The translations under genes were made by a program, and so were the position numbers. 64,000 nt of DNA, taken from Roseateles toxinivorans (lineage in GTDB: Bacteria > Pseudomonadota > Gammaproteobacteria > Burkholderiales > Burkholderiaceae_C). Shown piece by piece: positions 27,776 to 36,319 of the stretch. The notes below the pieces were generated by a model. That model was not told the origin of the DNA, ran no database searches, and saw nothing but the letters and a program-made list of their open reading frames with translations. Within the stretch, counting starts at the first letter, position 1. Each line of letters opens with the position of its first letter. The stretch spans positions 310,001 through 374,000 of the forward strand of contig NZ_SNXS01000002.1 in the NCBI RefSeq assembly GCF_004362525.1. Reading direction: 5' to 3'.

Positions 27776-28738
27776 TCAACCCAGCTTCAGGCCGCTCAAG
27801 GCGAACTGCTCGCGTATCAAGGCCTTCTCGTCCTCGGTCAGCTGCAGCAGCGGCCGGCGCACCGGGCCGCCGGCCAGGCCCAGCAGCTCCAGCCAGTACT
27901 TGCTGTGCGCCTGCGGCTTGCCCAGCGGCTTGCAGGCCTTGAAGGCCTGGCGTGCGGGCTCCAGGCTGTCGCGCACGGCACGGGCCTCGGTGAAGCGGCC
28001 CGCGAAGGCCAGGCGCGTGTAGTCGTTGATGCGCTGGTCGGCGGCGGTCTGCAGCAGCAGCGGCGGGGTTGAGCACAGATACAGTCGCCAGCCCAGCTCC
28101 TCGATATTGTCCAGCCACTCCTCCTCGGACGCGGTGCTGACCTGGATCTGGTCACCGACCAGGCGGCTGAGCTCGCTGTACCTGGGCCGGGGCACGCTGT
28201 ACTTGATGGCGACGATATTGGGCAGGGCGGCGATGCGGGCGCACAGCTGCGGGCTCATCAGATAGCCGCAATCGGGGTGGTTCCACATCGCGATTCCGAT
28301 GTCCAGCTGCTCGCTCAGGTAGCGGTAGTACTCGTAAATCGTCTCGTCGGTGTCGGCGCCGAAATGCAGCACCGGGCTGTGCACGACGATCCAGTCGGCG
28401 CCCACGGCCTGCGCCTGGCGTCCCAGCTCCAGCACCGTGTCCAGATTCGCATCCGAGCAGGACATCACCGTGCGCGAGCGGCCCAGATCGGCCGCCACCT
28501 GGGCGGCGACCTCGAAGCTGCGCTTGCGCTCGGCCAGCGACATCGAGAAAAACTCGCCCTGCTTGCCGCAGACGAACAGGCCGCCGAGGTTCAGCGTGCC
28601 CATCCAGTGCTGCAGATTGGCGCGCATCGCTGCCTCATCGACCCTGCCGTCGCGGTTGAACGGCGTGAGCGTGGCGGCCCAGACGCCGGTGAAATGGGCC
28701 TTGGCATAGGCCTTGGCGTCTTGTTTGCTGTACTTCAT
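27776..28738 (-). CDS. DapA-family lyase (dihydrodipicolinate synthase/aldolase superfamily)
   Basis: A 320-residue class I aldolase-type TIM barrel. The Schiff-base lysine is K179 in IVAIKYSVPR. The strand that normally carries the catalytic tyrosine (YNxP) reads WNHPDCGY here, so the usual Tyr is replaced by Trp. This argues against true dihydrodipicolinate synthase and for a pyruvate-dependent hydratase-aldolase or another lyase. Its location inside the molybdenum hydroxylase operon, 10 bp after the large subunit, makes it a pathway enzyme for the ring-cleaved product (inference). Confidence 0.85.
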   Translation of the reverse strand: MKYSKQDAKAYAKAHFTGVWAATLTPFNRDGRVDEAAMRANLQHWMGTLNLGGLFVCGKQGEFFSMSLAERKRSFEVAAQVAADLGRSRTVMSCSDANLDTVLELGRQAQAVGADWIVVHSPVLHFGADTDETIYEYYRYLSEQLDIGIAMWNHPDCGYLMSPQLCARIAALPNIVAIKYSVPRPRYSELSRLVGDQIQVSTASEEEWLDNIEELGWRLYLCSTPPLLLQTAADQRINDYTRLAFAGRFTEARAVRDSLEPARQAFKACKPLGKPQAHSKYWLELLGLAGGPVRRPLLQLTEDEKALIREQFALSGLKLG

Positions 28739-28748
28739 TGTCGGGTTC

Positions 28749-30899
28749 TCAGTTGGTGGGGTTCTGCATCGCGCGCCAGAGGCGCTCGGCGCTGAGGGGA
28801 AAGTCGAGTTGCTGCACGCCGATCGGCCGCAGCGCGTCATGGGCGGCGTTGAGCAGGGCCGCGGGCAGGCCTATGCAGCCGGCCTCGCCCACGCCCTTGG
28901 CGCCCAGCGCATTGGCGGCGCTGCGCGTGGGCAGGCTGGCCAGGCGCACGGCGGGCAGGTCTTCGGCACGGGGCAGGGCGTAGTCCATCAGCGAGCCGGT
29001 CAGCAGCTGGCCGTTGTCGTCATAGACCAGGCGCTCCATCAAGGCCTGGCCGAGGCCCTGAGCCAGGCCGCCGAGCAGCTGGCCGTGGGCCAGTTCGGGC
29101 GAAACCACGTGCCCGGCGTCGTCCACCCAGACCAGGTCTTCTATCGTCGGCGCTCCGGTGTCGCCGTCGACCCGCAGCGCCAGCATCACGCAGCCCGCCG
29201 CCCAGGCCTCGTGGGCGACCTCGTGGAACAGCTCGACGCTGTGCGGCAGCGCCGCGCTTCCTTCGTTCAATTCCTGTTGCAGGCGCTGAGCCGCCTTCAG
29301 CACCGCCGAGCCACCGATGGCCGTGCTGCGGCTGGCCAGCGCGCCTATGCCGGCCGGGCAGGTGGCGGTGTTGCCGTGCAGCACGGTGATCTGGTCGGGC
29401 GCGCAGCCCAGCACCTGGGCGGCGATCAGCGCATAGCTGGTCTCGCGGCCCTGGCCCTGGGCGGTGGCACCGGTGGCGAGCAGATAGCGGCCATCGGCCT
29501 GTGCCGCCAGCCGCACCGATTCGAATCCCTGGCCGCAAGGCTCGACGTAGAGGGCCATGCCGATGCCGACGAGCTCGCCGGTGGCGCGGCGCTTGGCCTG
29601 TTCGGCGCGGCGGCGCGGATAGTCGAACAGCTCCGCCGCACGCAGCAGCAGCGCGGGCAGATCGCAGCTGTCGAGCCTTTGACCGTTGGGCCAGTCGGCC
29701 GGCAGATCCTGCGGGGCCCAGAGATTGAGCAGGCGCAGTTGCAGCGGATCGATGCCGCTGTGCGCAGCAGCCTCGTCGACCAGCCGCTCCATCAGGATGG
29801 CCGCCTCGGGCCGGCCGGCACCGCGGTAGATGCCCACCGCCGCCGCGTTCGACAAGCGCCCCTCGCCCAGCACCCGCTGCGCCGGCACTCGGTAGGGCCC
29901 CGGCAGGATGCGGCAGGCATTGCGCAGCGGTGCTGCGGCGCTGTAGGGCAGCCAGTGACCCAGCGCAAAGCGCAGCTCGGCCTGCAGGCCCTGCATGCGG
30001 CCCTGCGCGTCCACCCACAGCTTGCCTTCCAACCTGGCGGCGCGGCCGTGCGTGGCCGACAGCAGATCCTCCGAGCGGGTGGACTGCCATAGCAGCGGCC
30101 GCTGCAGCCGGCGCGAGGCCCAGGCCAAGAGCAGATCCTCCGGATAGACAGAGGCCTTGCCGCCGAACGCGCCGCCGACATCGGGCGCGATCACCTGCAC
30201 GCGCTCCAGCGGCAGGCTCAGGCACAGGGCCAGGTCTTCGCGGGCGCGGCTGGGGGTCTGCGTGGACATCCAGGCCTGCAGGCTGCCGCTGGTGGTCTGC
30301 CAGGACATCAGGCTGGCCCGTGGCTCCATCGGCGCCGGGGCGACGCGGGGCAGTTCGACCTGAACCTCGGCGCTGGCCGCGGCGCCGGGCAACTGGCCGG
30401 TCCGGAACTCGCTGCGCAGCGCCAGATTGCCGGGCACGTTCTCGTACAGTGCCGGCGCGGCCTCGTCGTGATCGAGCACGGGCGGCAGGTCTTCATAGTC
30501 GGCAAACACCAGATCGGCCGCCGCCTGGGCCTGCTCCAGGGTGTCTGCCAGCACCAGGGCCACCGGCGCGCCGACGGCCAGCGCGCGGTCGCCGGGCATC
30601 AGCTCGGCCTCGGGCAGGCACATCTCGGCGAGCAGTCGGTTGACGCGCGGCTGGCACAGGCCGGAGAAATCACGCGGCCCCAGCACGGCCAGCACGCCGG
30701 GCAGTTCCTGCGCCGCCGCCAGGTCCAGGCTCAGCAGCCGGGCATGGGCGTGGGGGCTGCGCACGAACACCGCATGGGCCAGGCCGGGCTGGGCGATGTC
30801 GCCGACGAAACGCCCCTGGCCGCTGAGCAAGGCGGGGTCTTCGACACGCAGGAAGTCGGCGTTGGAGTCGACTTGAACGGGAGGCTGTGGCTGGAACAT
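28749..30899 (-). CDS. Molybdenum hydroxylase large (Mo-cofactor) subunit, CoxL/XDH family
   Basis: A 716-residue molybdopterin-cytosine-dinucleotide subunit. It has GGAFGGKASVYPEDLL (Mo-cofactor site), the active-site loop IYRGAGRPEAA and the catalytic glutamate in GVGEAGCIG (E672). The loop lacks the Cys of true CO dehydrogenase (CSFR), so it is a hydroxylase of an aromatic or N-heterocyclic ring or of an aldehyde. The gene order large - DapA family - small - medium - NadX is unusual. It is divergent from the porin gene, with a regulatory palindrome between them. A TTG at 30929 is in frame, but the ATG at 30899 is chosen. Confidence 0.9.
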   Translation of the reverse strand: MFQPQPPVQVDSNADFLRVEDPALLSGQGRFVGDIAQPGLAHAVFVRSPHAHARLLSLDLAAAQELPGVLAVLGPRDFSGLCQPRVNRLLAEMCLPEAELMPGDRALAVGAPVALVLADTLEQAQAAADLVFADYEDLPPVLDHDEAAPALYENVPGNLALRSEFRTGQLPGAAASAEVQVELPRVAPAPMEPRASLMSWQTTSGSLQAWMSTQTPSRAREDLALCLSLPLERVQVIAPDVGGAFGGKASVYPEDLLLAWASRRLQRPLLWQSTRSEDLLSATHGRAARLEGKLWVDAQGRMQGLQAELRFALGHWLPYSAAAPLRNACRILPGPYRVPAQRVLGEGRLSNAAAVGIYRGAGRPEAAILMERLVDEAAAHSGIDPLQLRLLNLWAPQDLPADWPNGQRLDSCDLPALLLRAAELFDYPRRRAEQAKRRATGELVGIGMALYVEPCGQGFESVRLAAQADGRYLLATGATAQGQGRETSYALIAAQVLGCAPDQITVLHGNTATCPAGIGALASRSTAIGGSAVLKAAQRLQQELNEGSAALPHSVELFHEVAHEAWAAGCVMLALRVDGDTGAPTIEDLVWVDDAGHVVSPELAHGQLLGGLAQGLGQALMERLVYDDNGQLLTGSLMDYALPRAEDLPAVRLASLPTRSAANALGAKGVGEAGCIGLPAALLNAAHDALRPIGVQQLDFPLSAERLWRAMQNPTN

Positions 30900-31042
30900 G
30901 AGGCGATTTGACACAGGCTTGACCAGCAATACAAACGCAAAATATTTGTTGATTCAGCAAGTTGTTGACTGAATAGCCTTGCGAGTGGCACGGCGTGATG
31001 TGTCCGGGAAACATCAGATTATTTGGATACTCAATCATTGTC

Positions 31043-31052
31043 ATGTATACAT
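31043..31052. promoter_or_regulatory. ATGTATACAT palindrome, predicted GntR operator 1
   Basis: A perfect 10-bp palindrome between the divergent molybdenum hydroxylase operon (start 30899) and the porin gene (start 31096). Seventeen bases from 31041 (TCATGTATACATACGAC) are identical to those at the VOC promoter (33106). A TTGTCA hexamer overlaps its left side, so a bound repressor would block the porin promoter. Alternating pyrimidine-purine palindromes of this kind are typical operators of FadR-type GntR proteins. Confidence 0.75.
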
Positions 31053-31095
31053 ACGACTTGTTGTGTGTCCATTAATTGATCGATAGAGGAACCCC

Positions 31096-32208
31096 ATGCA
31101 GAAACAGCGAATCGGGCTTGGCGCCCTGTCACTCTCGGCCTCCACCTTGGCGGTCACACTGGCCTTCAGCACCGGCGCGCAGGCCCAGGTCAGCATCTAC
31201 GGCTTTCTGAAGGTGGACATGGAGCATGTGAGCGCCAGCGGCGCCGGTGGCGGCATCGCCGGTGCCAAGCGCCTGGCCAACAATCTGTCGGTGCTGGGCT
31301 TTCGCGCGCATGAGGATCTGGGCGGTGGCCTGAGCGCCTGGGCGCAGATCGAGACCAATGTGCGCGCCGACACCGGCGAGGGCCCCTGGGGCGGTCGCAA
31401 CACCGCCGTCGGGTTGAAGGGGCCGTACGGCGAGCTGATACTGGGCCAGTGGGAAACGCCGCTGCGCTTTGTGTCGGTCTATGCGATCGACCCGTTCACG
31501 GCTGGCATCTTTGCCTCCAACGGCATCCTGGGCAATGGCTTTGCGACGGCGGCCAACGGCCTTTCACCGCAGTCCTTCGACCGCCGCCAGCCCAACCTGA
31601 TCCAGTATCACAGCCCGGTCGTCGAGGGCTTCGCCGCCCGCCTGGCCTATGCGCCCAGCGAGGAAAAGACCGACAAGTTGACGCCCGACATCTTCTCGGG
31701 CCTGGTGACCTACAACAAAGGTCCGCTCTACGCCGCCTATGGCTACGAGCTGCACCGCGACTACTTCGCCGCCGGTAGCAGCGACACGGCGCACCGCATC
31801 GGACTGGCCTATTCGATCGGTGCCACCCGGCTGCGCTTTGCCTGGGAGCGGCTGCGCTATGAGCCGGCTACGGCCAAGCAGCTGAGCCGCGATGCCTGGC
31901 AGATCGCCGCCACGCACACCATCGGCAGCGGCCAGCTGCGTGCCTCGTACGTGAAGGCGCAGGCGTCGAAGGGCAATGCCACGGCTGCTATTGGCAGCAT
32001 CGCCGCGCCGGGCACCGACTCGGGCGCGACGCAGGTCTCGCTGGGCTATGGCTATAACCTTTCCAAGCGCACCGAGATCTGGGCCGCGTACACCAAGATT
32101 GACAACGGTGCCGCGGCGCTCTACAACCTGTCGGCCAACGGCATCGCCGGCTTGAAGGCGGGGCAGGATCCCTCAGGCCTGGGGCTGGGGATCACGCACA
32201 AGTTCTAG
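31096..32208 (+). CDS. Trimeric outer-membrane porin (Burkholderiales type)
   Basis: A 370-residue porin. The signal peptide (1-30) is cleaved at AQA, then QVSIYGFLKVDMEHVSA starts the first strand. The family features RLANNLSVLGFRAHEDLGGGLSAWAQIE cut into two strands, GLKGPYGELILGQW, and the C-terminal phenylalanine in GLGITHKF are all present. It forms a beta-barrel for small solutes. Regulation by the adjacent operator suggests it admits the substrate of the catabolic regulon. Confidence 0.92.
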   Translation: MQKQRIGLGALSLSASTLAVTLAFSTGAQAQVSIYGFLKVDMEHVSASGAGGGIAGAKRLANNLSVLGFRAHEDLGGGLSAWAQIETNVRADTGEGPWGGRNTAVGLKGPYGELILGQWETPLRFVSVYAIDPFTAGIFASNGILGNGFATAANGLSPQSFDRRQPNLIQYHSPVVEGFAARLAYAPSEEKTDKLTPDIFSGLVTYNKGPLYAAYGYELHRDYFAAGSSDTAHRIGLAYSIGATRLRFAWERLRYEPATAKQLSRDAWQIAATHTIGSGQLRASYVKAQASKGNATAAIGSIAAPGTDSGATQVSLGYGYNLSKRTEIWAAYTKIDNGAAALYNLSANGIAGLKAGQDPSGLGLGITHKF

Positions 32209-32237
32209 GCACGGTGGGTTGGAGCTGCTGGCTGCTG

Positions 32238-32966
32238 TCAGGCGGCGGACTTTGTCCGCCGTGTGGTCTTGGCCGCTGCCGGGCTCGCTGCTTTCACGGG
32301 CCGGGCCGTCTTTGCCGGCTCGCCTTCCTGCTGCTGCCTCAGCAGCTCCAGCACATTGATGCTCAGCCGCGCCGTGTGGTTGCGCATCGCCTCGTAGGAG
32401 CGCTCCGGGTTGGCGCTGAGGATGGCCTCGATGATGGCCTGGTGCTCGTCATGCGACACGGTGAGCCGGCGCTCGACCTTCTTCTGCGCGGCGCGGAACG
32501 GCGCCAGACGGTCGCGCAGGCTGTCCAGGATGCCGGTCAGCGTGCGGTTCTGCGCGCCTATGCTGAGCAGCTGGTGGAACTGGTGGTTCAGCTCCAGATA
32601 GCCGGCCTCGTCGCCGCGCGCCACGCAGTCTTCACTTTGCTGCTGCAGCATCTGCAGCTGCTTTTTCTGCACCGCGCTCATGCGCTCGGCGCTGATGCGG
32701 CAGGCCAGCGCCTCCAGCTCGACCATGGCCTCCAGCATGTCCGACAGGTCCTGCAGGCCGATGCTGCGCACGATGCCGCCCTTGCGCGGCTGCAGATCGA
32801 TCAGCCCCCGCGCATGCAGCTCGCGCAGTGCCTCGCGTATCGGCGTGCGCGAGACCTGGAAGCGTTCGGCCAGCACCAGCTCCTCCAGTTTCTGGCCCGG
32901 CGGCAGTTTGCCGCTGACGATGTCCTCGGTCAGGCTGCGGCAGATGCCGGCTGATGCGTTTCCCAT
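32238..32966 (-). CDS. GntR family regulator, FadR/FCD subfamily
   Basis: A 242-residue regulator. The winged helix-turn-helix is ISGKLPPGQKLEELVLAERF-like (LEELVLAERFQVSRTPIREA), and residues about 90-215 form the all-helical FCD effector domain, with metal/ligand His residues in ELNHQFHQLL and SHDEHQAIIEAI. The C-terminal tail is Lys/Ala rich. It is convergent with the porin gene and divergent from the VOC gene, with an ATGTATACAT palindrome at 33108 between them. It is the most likely regulator of the four palindrome-bearing promoters (inference); the effector is unknown. Confidence 0.9.
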   Translation of the reverse strand: MGNASAGICRSLTEDIVSGKLPPGQKLEELVLAERFQVSRTPIREALRELHARGLIDLQPRKGGIVRSIGLQDLSDMLEAMVELEALACRISAERMSAVQKKQLQMLQQQSEDCVARGDEAGYLELNHQFHQLLSIGAQNRTLTGILDSLRDRLAPFRAAQKKVERRLTVSHDEHQAIIEAILSANPERSYEAMRNHTARLSINVLELLRQQQEGEPAKTARPVKAASPAAAKTTRRTKSAA

Positions 32967-33107
32967 GCGTGAGTCCCTGTGGGCTGCTGCCCGCTGTGAT
33001 GTCTTGTCCTGGCGTCCTGCAAAGCCCGCCGCCCCACTGCCGCGATTTTAGCGGTGCGGGACGCACGAATGCTTTGTCCGAGACGTATTGAATACATAAA
33101 CATTATC

Positions 33108-33117
33108 ATGTATACAT
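33108..33117. promoter_or_regulatory. ATGTATACAT palindrome, predicted GntR operator 2
   Basis: Located between the GntR gene (start 32966) and the divergent VOC gene (start 33180). The 17 bases from 33106 are identical to those at 31041. A second, weaker dyad (GTATTGAATAC, 33085-33095) lies just to the left. Its place suggests autoregulation of the GntR gene as well as control of the VOC gene. Confidence 0.75.
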
Positions 33118-33179
33118 ACGACTGTTGTGATTTCACGTCCTCCACCCCCCAACCGAACCGAAAACCTGAGGCCATCAAA

Positions 33180-33647
33180 ATGTCTGGAAAACTGCGCCAT
33201 GTCGCCATCTCGGTGCCCGATCCCTGGGCCGCCGCACCGTTCTACGAACAGGCCTTCGGCCTGAAGAAGGTCGGCGAGACCGACTCGTCCCTGGCCCGCG
33301 GCGTCTATCTCAGCGACGGCACCGTGACCATCGCCCTGCTCAACTACAAGACCGACGAGGCCGCCGGCGAGCGCGGCCGCGACTATGTGGGCCTGCATCA
33401 CATCGGCTTCTGGGTCGACGAGATCAAGGAGGCACGCGCCCAGTGCGAGGCCGCCGGCGGCACCTACTACATGGGCGAGGTGCCGGTGAAGGGCAATATC
33501 TTCTACGAGGTCAAATATCGCGACCCCAACGGCGTGATCTGCGACCTCACCGACCACGGCTGGGGCGGCGCATCGAAGGACGGCGGCACGCCCAACGGCC
33601 CGGCCCTGCGCAACCCCGATCTGGAGGCCGATCGCAGCGGCCTGTAA
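33180..33647 (+). CDS. VOC family protein (lactoylglutathione lyase-like)
   Basis: A 155-residue two-module VOC protein: LRHVAISVPDPWAAAPFYEQ, then GLHHIGFWVDEIKEA and the final VKYRDPNGVICDLTDHGW. Candidate metal ligands (H6, the module-2 His and the terminal acidic residues) are kept, so an isomerase, epimerase or dioxygenase activity is possible. It has its own GntR-type operator at 33108 and is followed by a terminator hairpin, so it is a single-gene transcript. Its place in the regulon suggests a pathway enzyme; the substrate is unknown. Confidence 0.82.
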   Translation: MSGKLRHVAISVPDPWAAAPFYEQAFGLKKVGETDSSLARGVYLSDGTVTIALLNYKTDEAAGERGRDYVGLHHIGFWVDEIKEARAQCEAAGGTYYMGEVPVKGNIFYEVKYRDPNGVICDLTDHGWGGASKDGGTPNGPALRNPDLEADRSGL

Positions 33648-33677
33648 TCCTGCGCAACAAGCATGTTTGAGAGTGTT

Positions 33678-33709
33678 GGGGGCGTCACTCCAGGGGCGCC
33701 CCCCTTTTT
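33678..33709 (+). terminator. Rho-independent terminator after the VOC gene
   Basis: A perfect 7-bp stem GGGGGCG/CGCCCCC (33678-33684 with 33697-33703) and a 12-base loop are followed by C and five T residues. It lies 30 bp after the VOC stop, just before the convergent mnmD end. Confidence 0.8.
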
Positions 33710-34459
33710 CTATGCCGCGGCCGCTGTGACACGCAGGCGTTCGAACGTCGCCTCCAGCCTATGCCGCTTCGGCGGCAGCCCCGGGCGCTTTTTCACCGTG
33801 AAGCCCAGCGACTGCAGCGTCTCGCGCACCGCCAGCGCCACCGAGTAGCTGGCCACCGTAGCGCCGGGCTGGCACAGGCGGGCCATCGCGGTAAGCGTGT
33901 CGGTGCTCCACATATCCGGGTTCAGGGCCGGAGTGAAGCCGTCCAGATAGACCGCATCGGCCTGGCAGGACGACAGCCGCGCCAGCATGGGCAAGACCTG
34001 ACCCACGGCCAGGATGAGCTGCACACGGCCATCGGCAAAGCGAATCTCGTGCAGGCCGGGCGACCATTCGCTCCAGGCCGCGGCCAACTCGGCCGCCAAT
34101 ACCTGCACGCGGGCCAACAGCGGTGCCTGATCGCCGTCCATCGCCGCCAGGCTTTGCACGCTGCGCAACAGATCGGCGGCGGCCACCGGGTAGGCCTCCA
34201 CCGAGACGAAGTTCAGCTGTTCGCAGCGCTGCGCATCGCCCTCCCAGGCGGCCCAGGTGCAAAGGAAGTTCAGCCCCAGGCCGAAGCCGGTTTCCAGCAC
34301 GGTGAAGTCTCGCCGGCCCTGCCAGCGCCCGGGCAGGCCGCAACCGGCGAGGTAGACGGCGCGGGCCTGGGCCAGCCCGCCATAGCGGCTGCGGTAGAGG
34401 TCATCGAAACGCGGGCTGCGGGGGCTGCCGCCATCGGTCCATTCGACGGGTTCGTTCAT
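33710..34459 (-). CDS. mnmD: tRNA 5-methylaminomethyl-2-thiouridine methyltransferase (MnmD)
   Basis: A 249-residue SAM methyltransferase that makes mnm5U34 in certain tRNAs. It has the family start (EPVEWTDGGSPRSPRFDDLY), SAM motif VLETGFGLGLNFL, VSVEAYPV and the signature DAVYLDGFTPALNPDMWS. The C-terminal FAD oxidase domain of bifunctional MnmC is absent, so it is the stand-alone form. The start at 34459 (MNEPVEW) fits the family; the frame is open to 34510. It is divergent from the ParA-like gene. Confidence 0.9.
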   Translation of the reverse strand: MNEPVEWTDGGSPRSPRFDDLYRSRYGGLAQARAVYLAGCGLPGRWQGRRDFTVLETGFGLGLNFLCTWAAWEGDAQRCEQLNFVSVEAYPVAAADLLRSVQSLAAMDGDQAPLLARVQVLAAELAAAWSEWSPGLHEIRFADGRVQLILAVGQVLPMLARLSSCQADAVYLDGFTPALNPDMWSTDTLTAMARLCQPGATVASYSVALAVRETLQSLGFTVKKRPGLPPKRHRLEATFERLRVTAAAA

Positions 34460-34575
34460 GCTGGGTCTGGCAAGGCTCTCGGCGATCATGCGATGCAGCG
34501 CATTTTCCACGGCGCGGGCACGCGACTTGCGTCAGTGGCTGCACAATCAATCATCACACCCAACCGGCAGCCCCC

Positions 34576-35304
34576 ATGGAAGTTCCGAAGCTAGACCAGA
34601 ACGCAAGTTCCAAGATTCACCTGATCGGCGGCGAGAAGGGCGGCGTCGGCAAGTCGCTGGTGGCACGGGTGCTGGCGCAGTATTTCATCGATCACCAACT
34701 GCCTTTCACCGGTTTCGACACCGACCGCTCGCATGGCGCGCTGCTGCGCTTCTATGCCGACTACGCCTCGCCGGTGCTGGTGGACCGCTACGAGATGCTG
34801 GATCACATCGTCGAGCGGGCCGTCGAGCAGCCCGGCTCGCGCGTGCTGGTCGATCTGGCGGCGCAGACCCACGAGCCGCTGGTGGCCTGGATGGACGACT
34901 CCGGCGTGCTCGACATGGCCGACCTGTCCGGCTTCTCGCTGCACTACTGGCATGTGATGGACTCGGGCCGCGACTCGGTTGATCTGCTGACCCGGCTGCT
35001 GGACCGCTTCGGCCAGCGCCTGCGCTATGTGCTGGTGCGTAACCAGCTGCGCGGCAATGACTTCAGCCAGCTGGAGAAATCAGGCCAGCTGGAGCGGGCG
35101 CTGAGCTACGGCGCCAGCGTCGTCGACCTGAAGCATCTGCATGATCCGGTGATGCAGAAGATAGACGCGCGCAACAGCAGCTTCTGGGCCGCCAAGAACA
35201 ACGGCTCGGCGCCCGACAACGCCGGCCTGGGCCTGATGGAGCGCCAGCGGCTGAAGCTCTGGCTGCACCACGCTTACGCCGAGGTCGCCAAGGCTCAGCC
35301 TTGA
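34576..35304 (+). CDS. ParA/MinD-like P-loop ATPase, orphan
   Basis: A 242-residue protein with a deviant Walker A motif GGEKGGVGKSLVARVLAQY and a switch-like FDTDRSHGALLRFY. The later motif VLVDLAAQT is the Walker B strand. No ParB partner, centromere-like repeats or plasmid genes are near. It fits the CobQ/MinD/ParA-type nucleotide-binding proteins of unknown role in Burkholderiales chromosomes. It is convergent with the transglutaminase gene and overlaps it by 10 bp. Confidence 0.75.
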   Translation: MEVPKLDQNASSKIHLIGGEKGGVGKSLVARVLAQYFIDHQLPFTGFDTDRSHGALLRFYADYASPVLVDRYEMLDHIVERAVEQPGSRVLVDLAAQTHEPLVAWMDDSGVLDMADLSGFSLHYWHVMDSGRDSVDLLTRLLDRFGQRLRYVLVRNQLRGNDFSQLEKSGQLERALSYGASVVDLKHLHDPVMQKIDARNSSFWAAKNNGSAPDNAGLGLMERQRLKLWLHHAYAEVAKAQP

Positions 35305-36191
35305 CCCTGAGCTGAGGCTTGGAACGGCCCGTCACCTGAAGACAGGGCCTCCCGCGTGTGGTGCGGCAGGCGTATGCCGTGGGCACCGTCCTCGACGGCC
35401 CAGGCCCGTATCAGCGGTGCGCCCGACTGCACCGCGCCGAAGATGGTCGCGAAGGCCACGTCGGCCGCGTCGCGCCCGGTACCGAAGCGCACCAGGCCCA
35501 TCGGAATGGCCGTGCCCGAGGGGTCGAAGGTGTACCAGCGGCCACCCAGATAGACCTCGACATAGGCATGAAAGTCCGGCGGACCCAGAACGGGGTCGGC
35601 GCCGTAGTCGGTGCCGGTGGTGAAGCGGGCCGGGATGTTGATGGCGCGGCACAGGGCGATCATCAGGTGGGCGAAGTCGCGGCAGATGCCGGCACGGCCT
35701 ATCAGGGTGTCGACTGCCGAGGTGTTGGAGTTCGAGGTGTTGGGGGTGAACGCGACATGGCGCTGTACCCAGTCGCGAATCGTCTGCACCCGGCTGTAGC
35801 CCTGGCGCAGGCTGCCGAACTCGTCATTGGCCAGCTTCAGCAGCCGGTCCGACTGGCAGTAGCGGCTGGGGTAGACGTAGCTCATCACCTCGGGCGGCAG
35901 CAGGCGCACCGGGACCTCGGCAATCTGCTCGGTCTGGCCGCGGTGGTGGGTGATGTCCACCGTCGCCTGATAGGCCACGCGCAGATCGCCCGGAAAGGCG
36001 CTGAGCCTCATATAGCGGTTGCCGGTGATCGGGTCGGTGTGGATCTGCGAGGCGACGTTCTGGCTCAGCACCAGGTTCTCGGCCGAAATGCTCTGGTGCG
36101 CGGTGTGCGCGGCGTGGATGTTGAACACGAAGTCGGCGCCTTGCGGGCCCACGGTGTAGTTCAACTCGATTTGAAGTTCGATGCGGATCAT
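35295..36191 (-). CDS. Transglutaminase-like cysteine protease family protein
   Basis: A 298-residue protein with an N-terminal beta-sandwich (Bact_transglu_N-like, about 1-110) and a transglutaminase core. The catalytic triad is seen in AGICRDFAHL (Cys), DFHAYVEVYL (His) and YTFDPSGTA (Asp). No signal peptide is visible, so it is probably cytoplasmic. Members of this family cleave or link peptides; the substrate is unknown. Its 3' end overlaps the convergent ParA-like gene. Confidence 0.88.
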   Translation of the reverse strand: MIRIELQIELNYTVGPQGADFVFNIHAAHTAHQSISAENLVLSQNVASQIHTDPITGNRYMRLSAFPGDLRVAYQATVDITHHRGQTEQIAEVPVRLLPPEVMSYVYPSRYCQSDRLLKLANDEFGSLRQGYSRVQTIRDWVQRHVAFTPNTSNSNTSAVDTLIGRAGICRDFAHLMIALCRAINIPARFTTGTDYGADPVLGPPDFHAYVEVYLGGRWYTFDPSGTAIPMGLVRFGTGRDAADVAFATIFGAVQSGAPLIRAWAVEDGAHGIRLPHHTREALSSGDGPFQASAQGQG

Positions 36192-36319
36192 GGCGGGCCC
36201 TGGGGCAGAGATGTTGCTGACGAGCCAGCCAGGACGGGGCCTGGGCTGGAACGAGAAATGCTTGCTGCGATTGCACCGCAGCCTGGCCGGGCCTGTCCAG
36301 GTGTGAAGAGGAGCTTCTC

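Noticed and set aside
27776-28738. Lysine-biosynthetic dapA
   Set aside because: The catalytic Tyr is replaced and the gene is inside a molybdenum hydroxylase operon.
32243-32261. CGGCGGAC/GTCCGCCG hairpin as a dedicated terminator
   Set aside because: It lies inside the 3' coding end of the GntR gene and has no T-run, so it may simply reflect codon choice; not listed as a terminator.
34576-35304. Plasmid or chromosome partition locus
   Set aside because: A single ParA-like gene without parB or parS-like repeats does not make a partition system.
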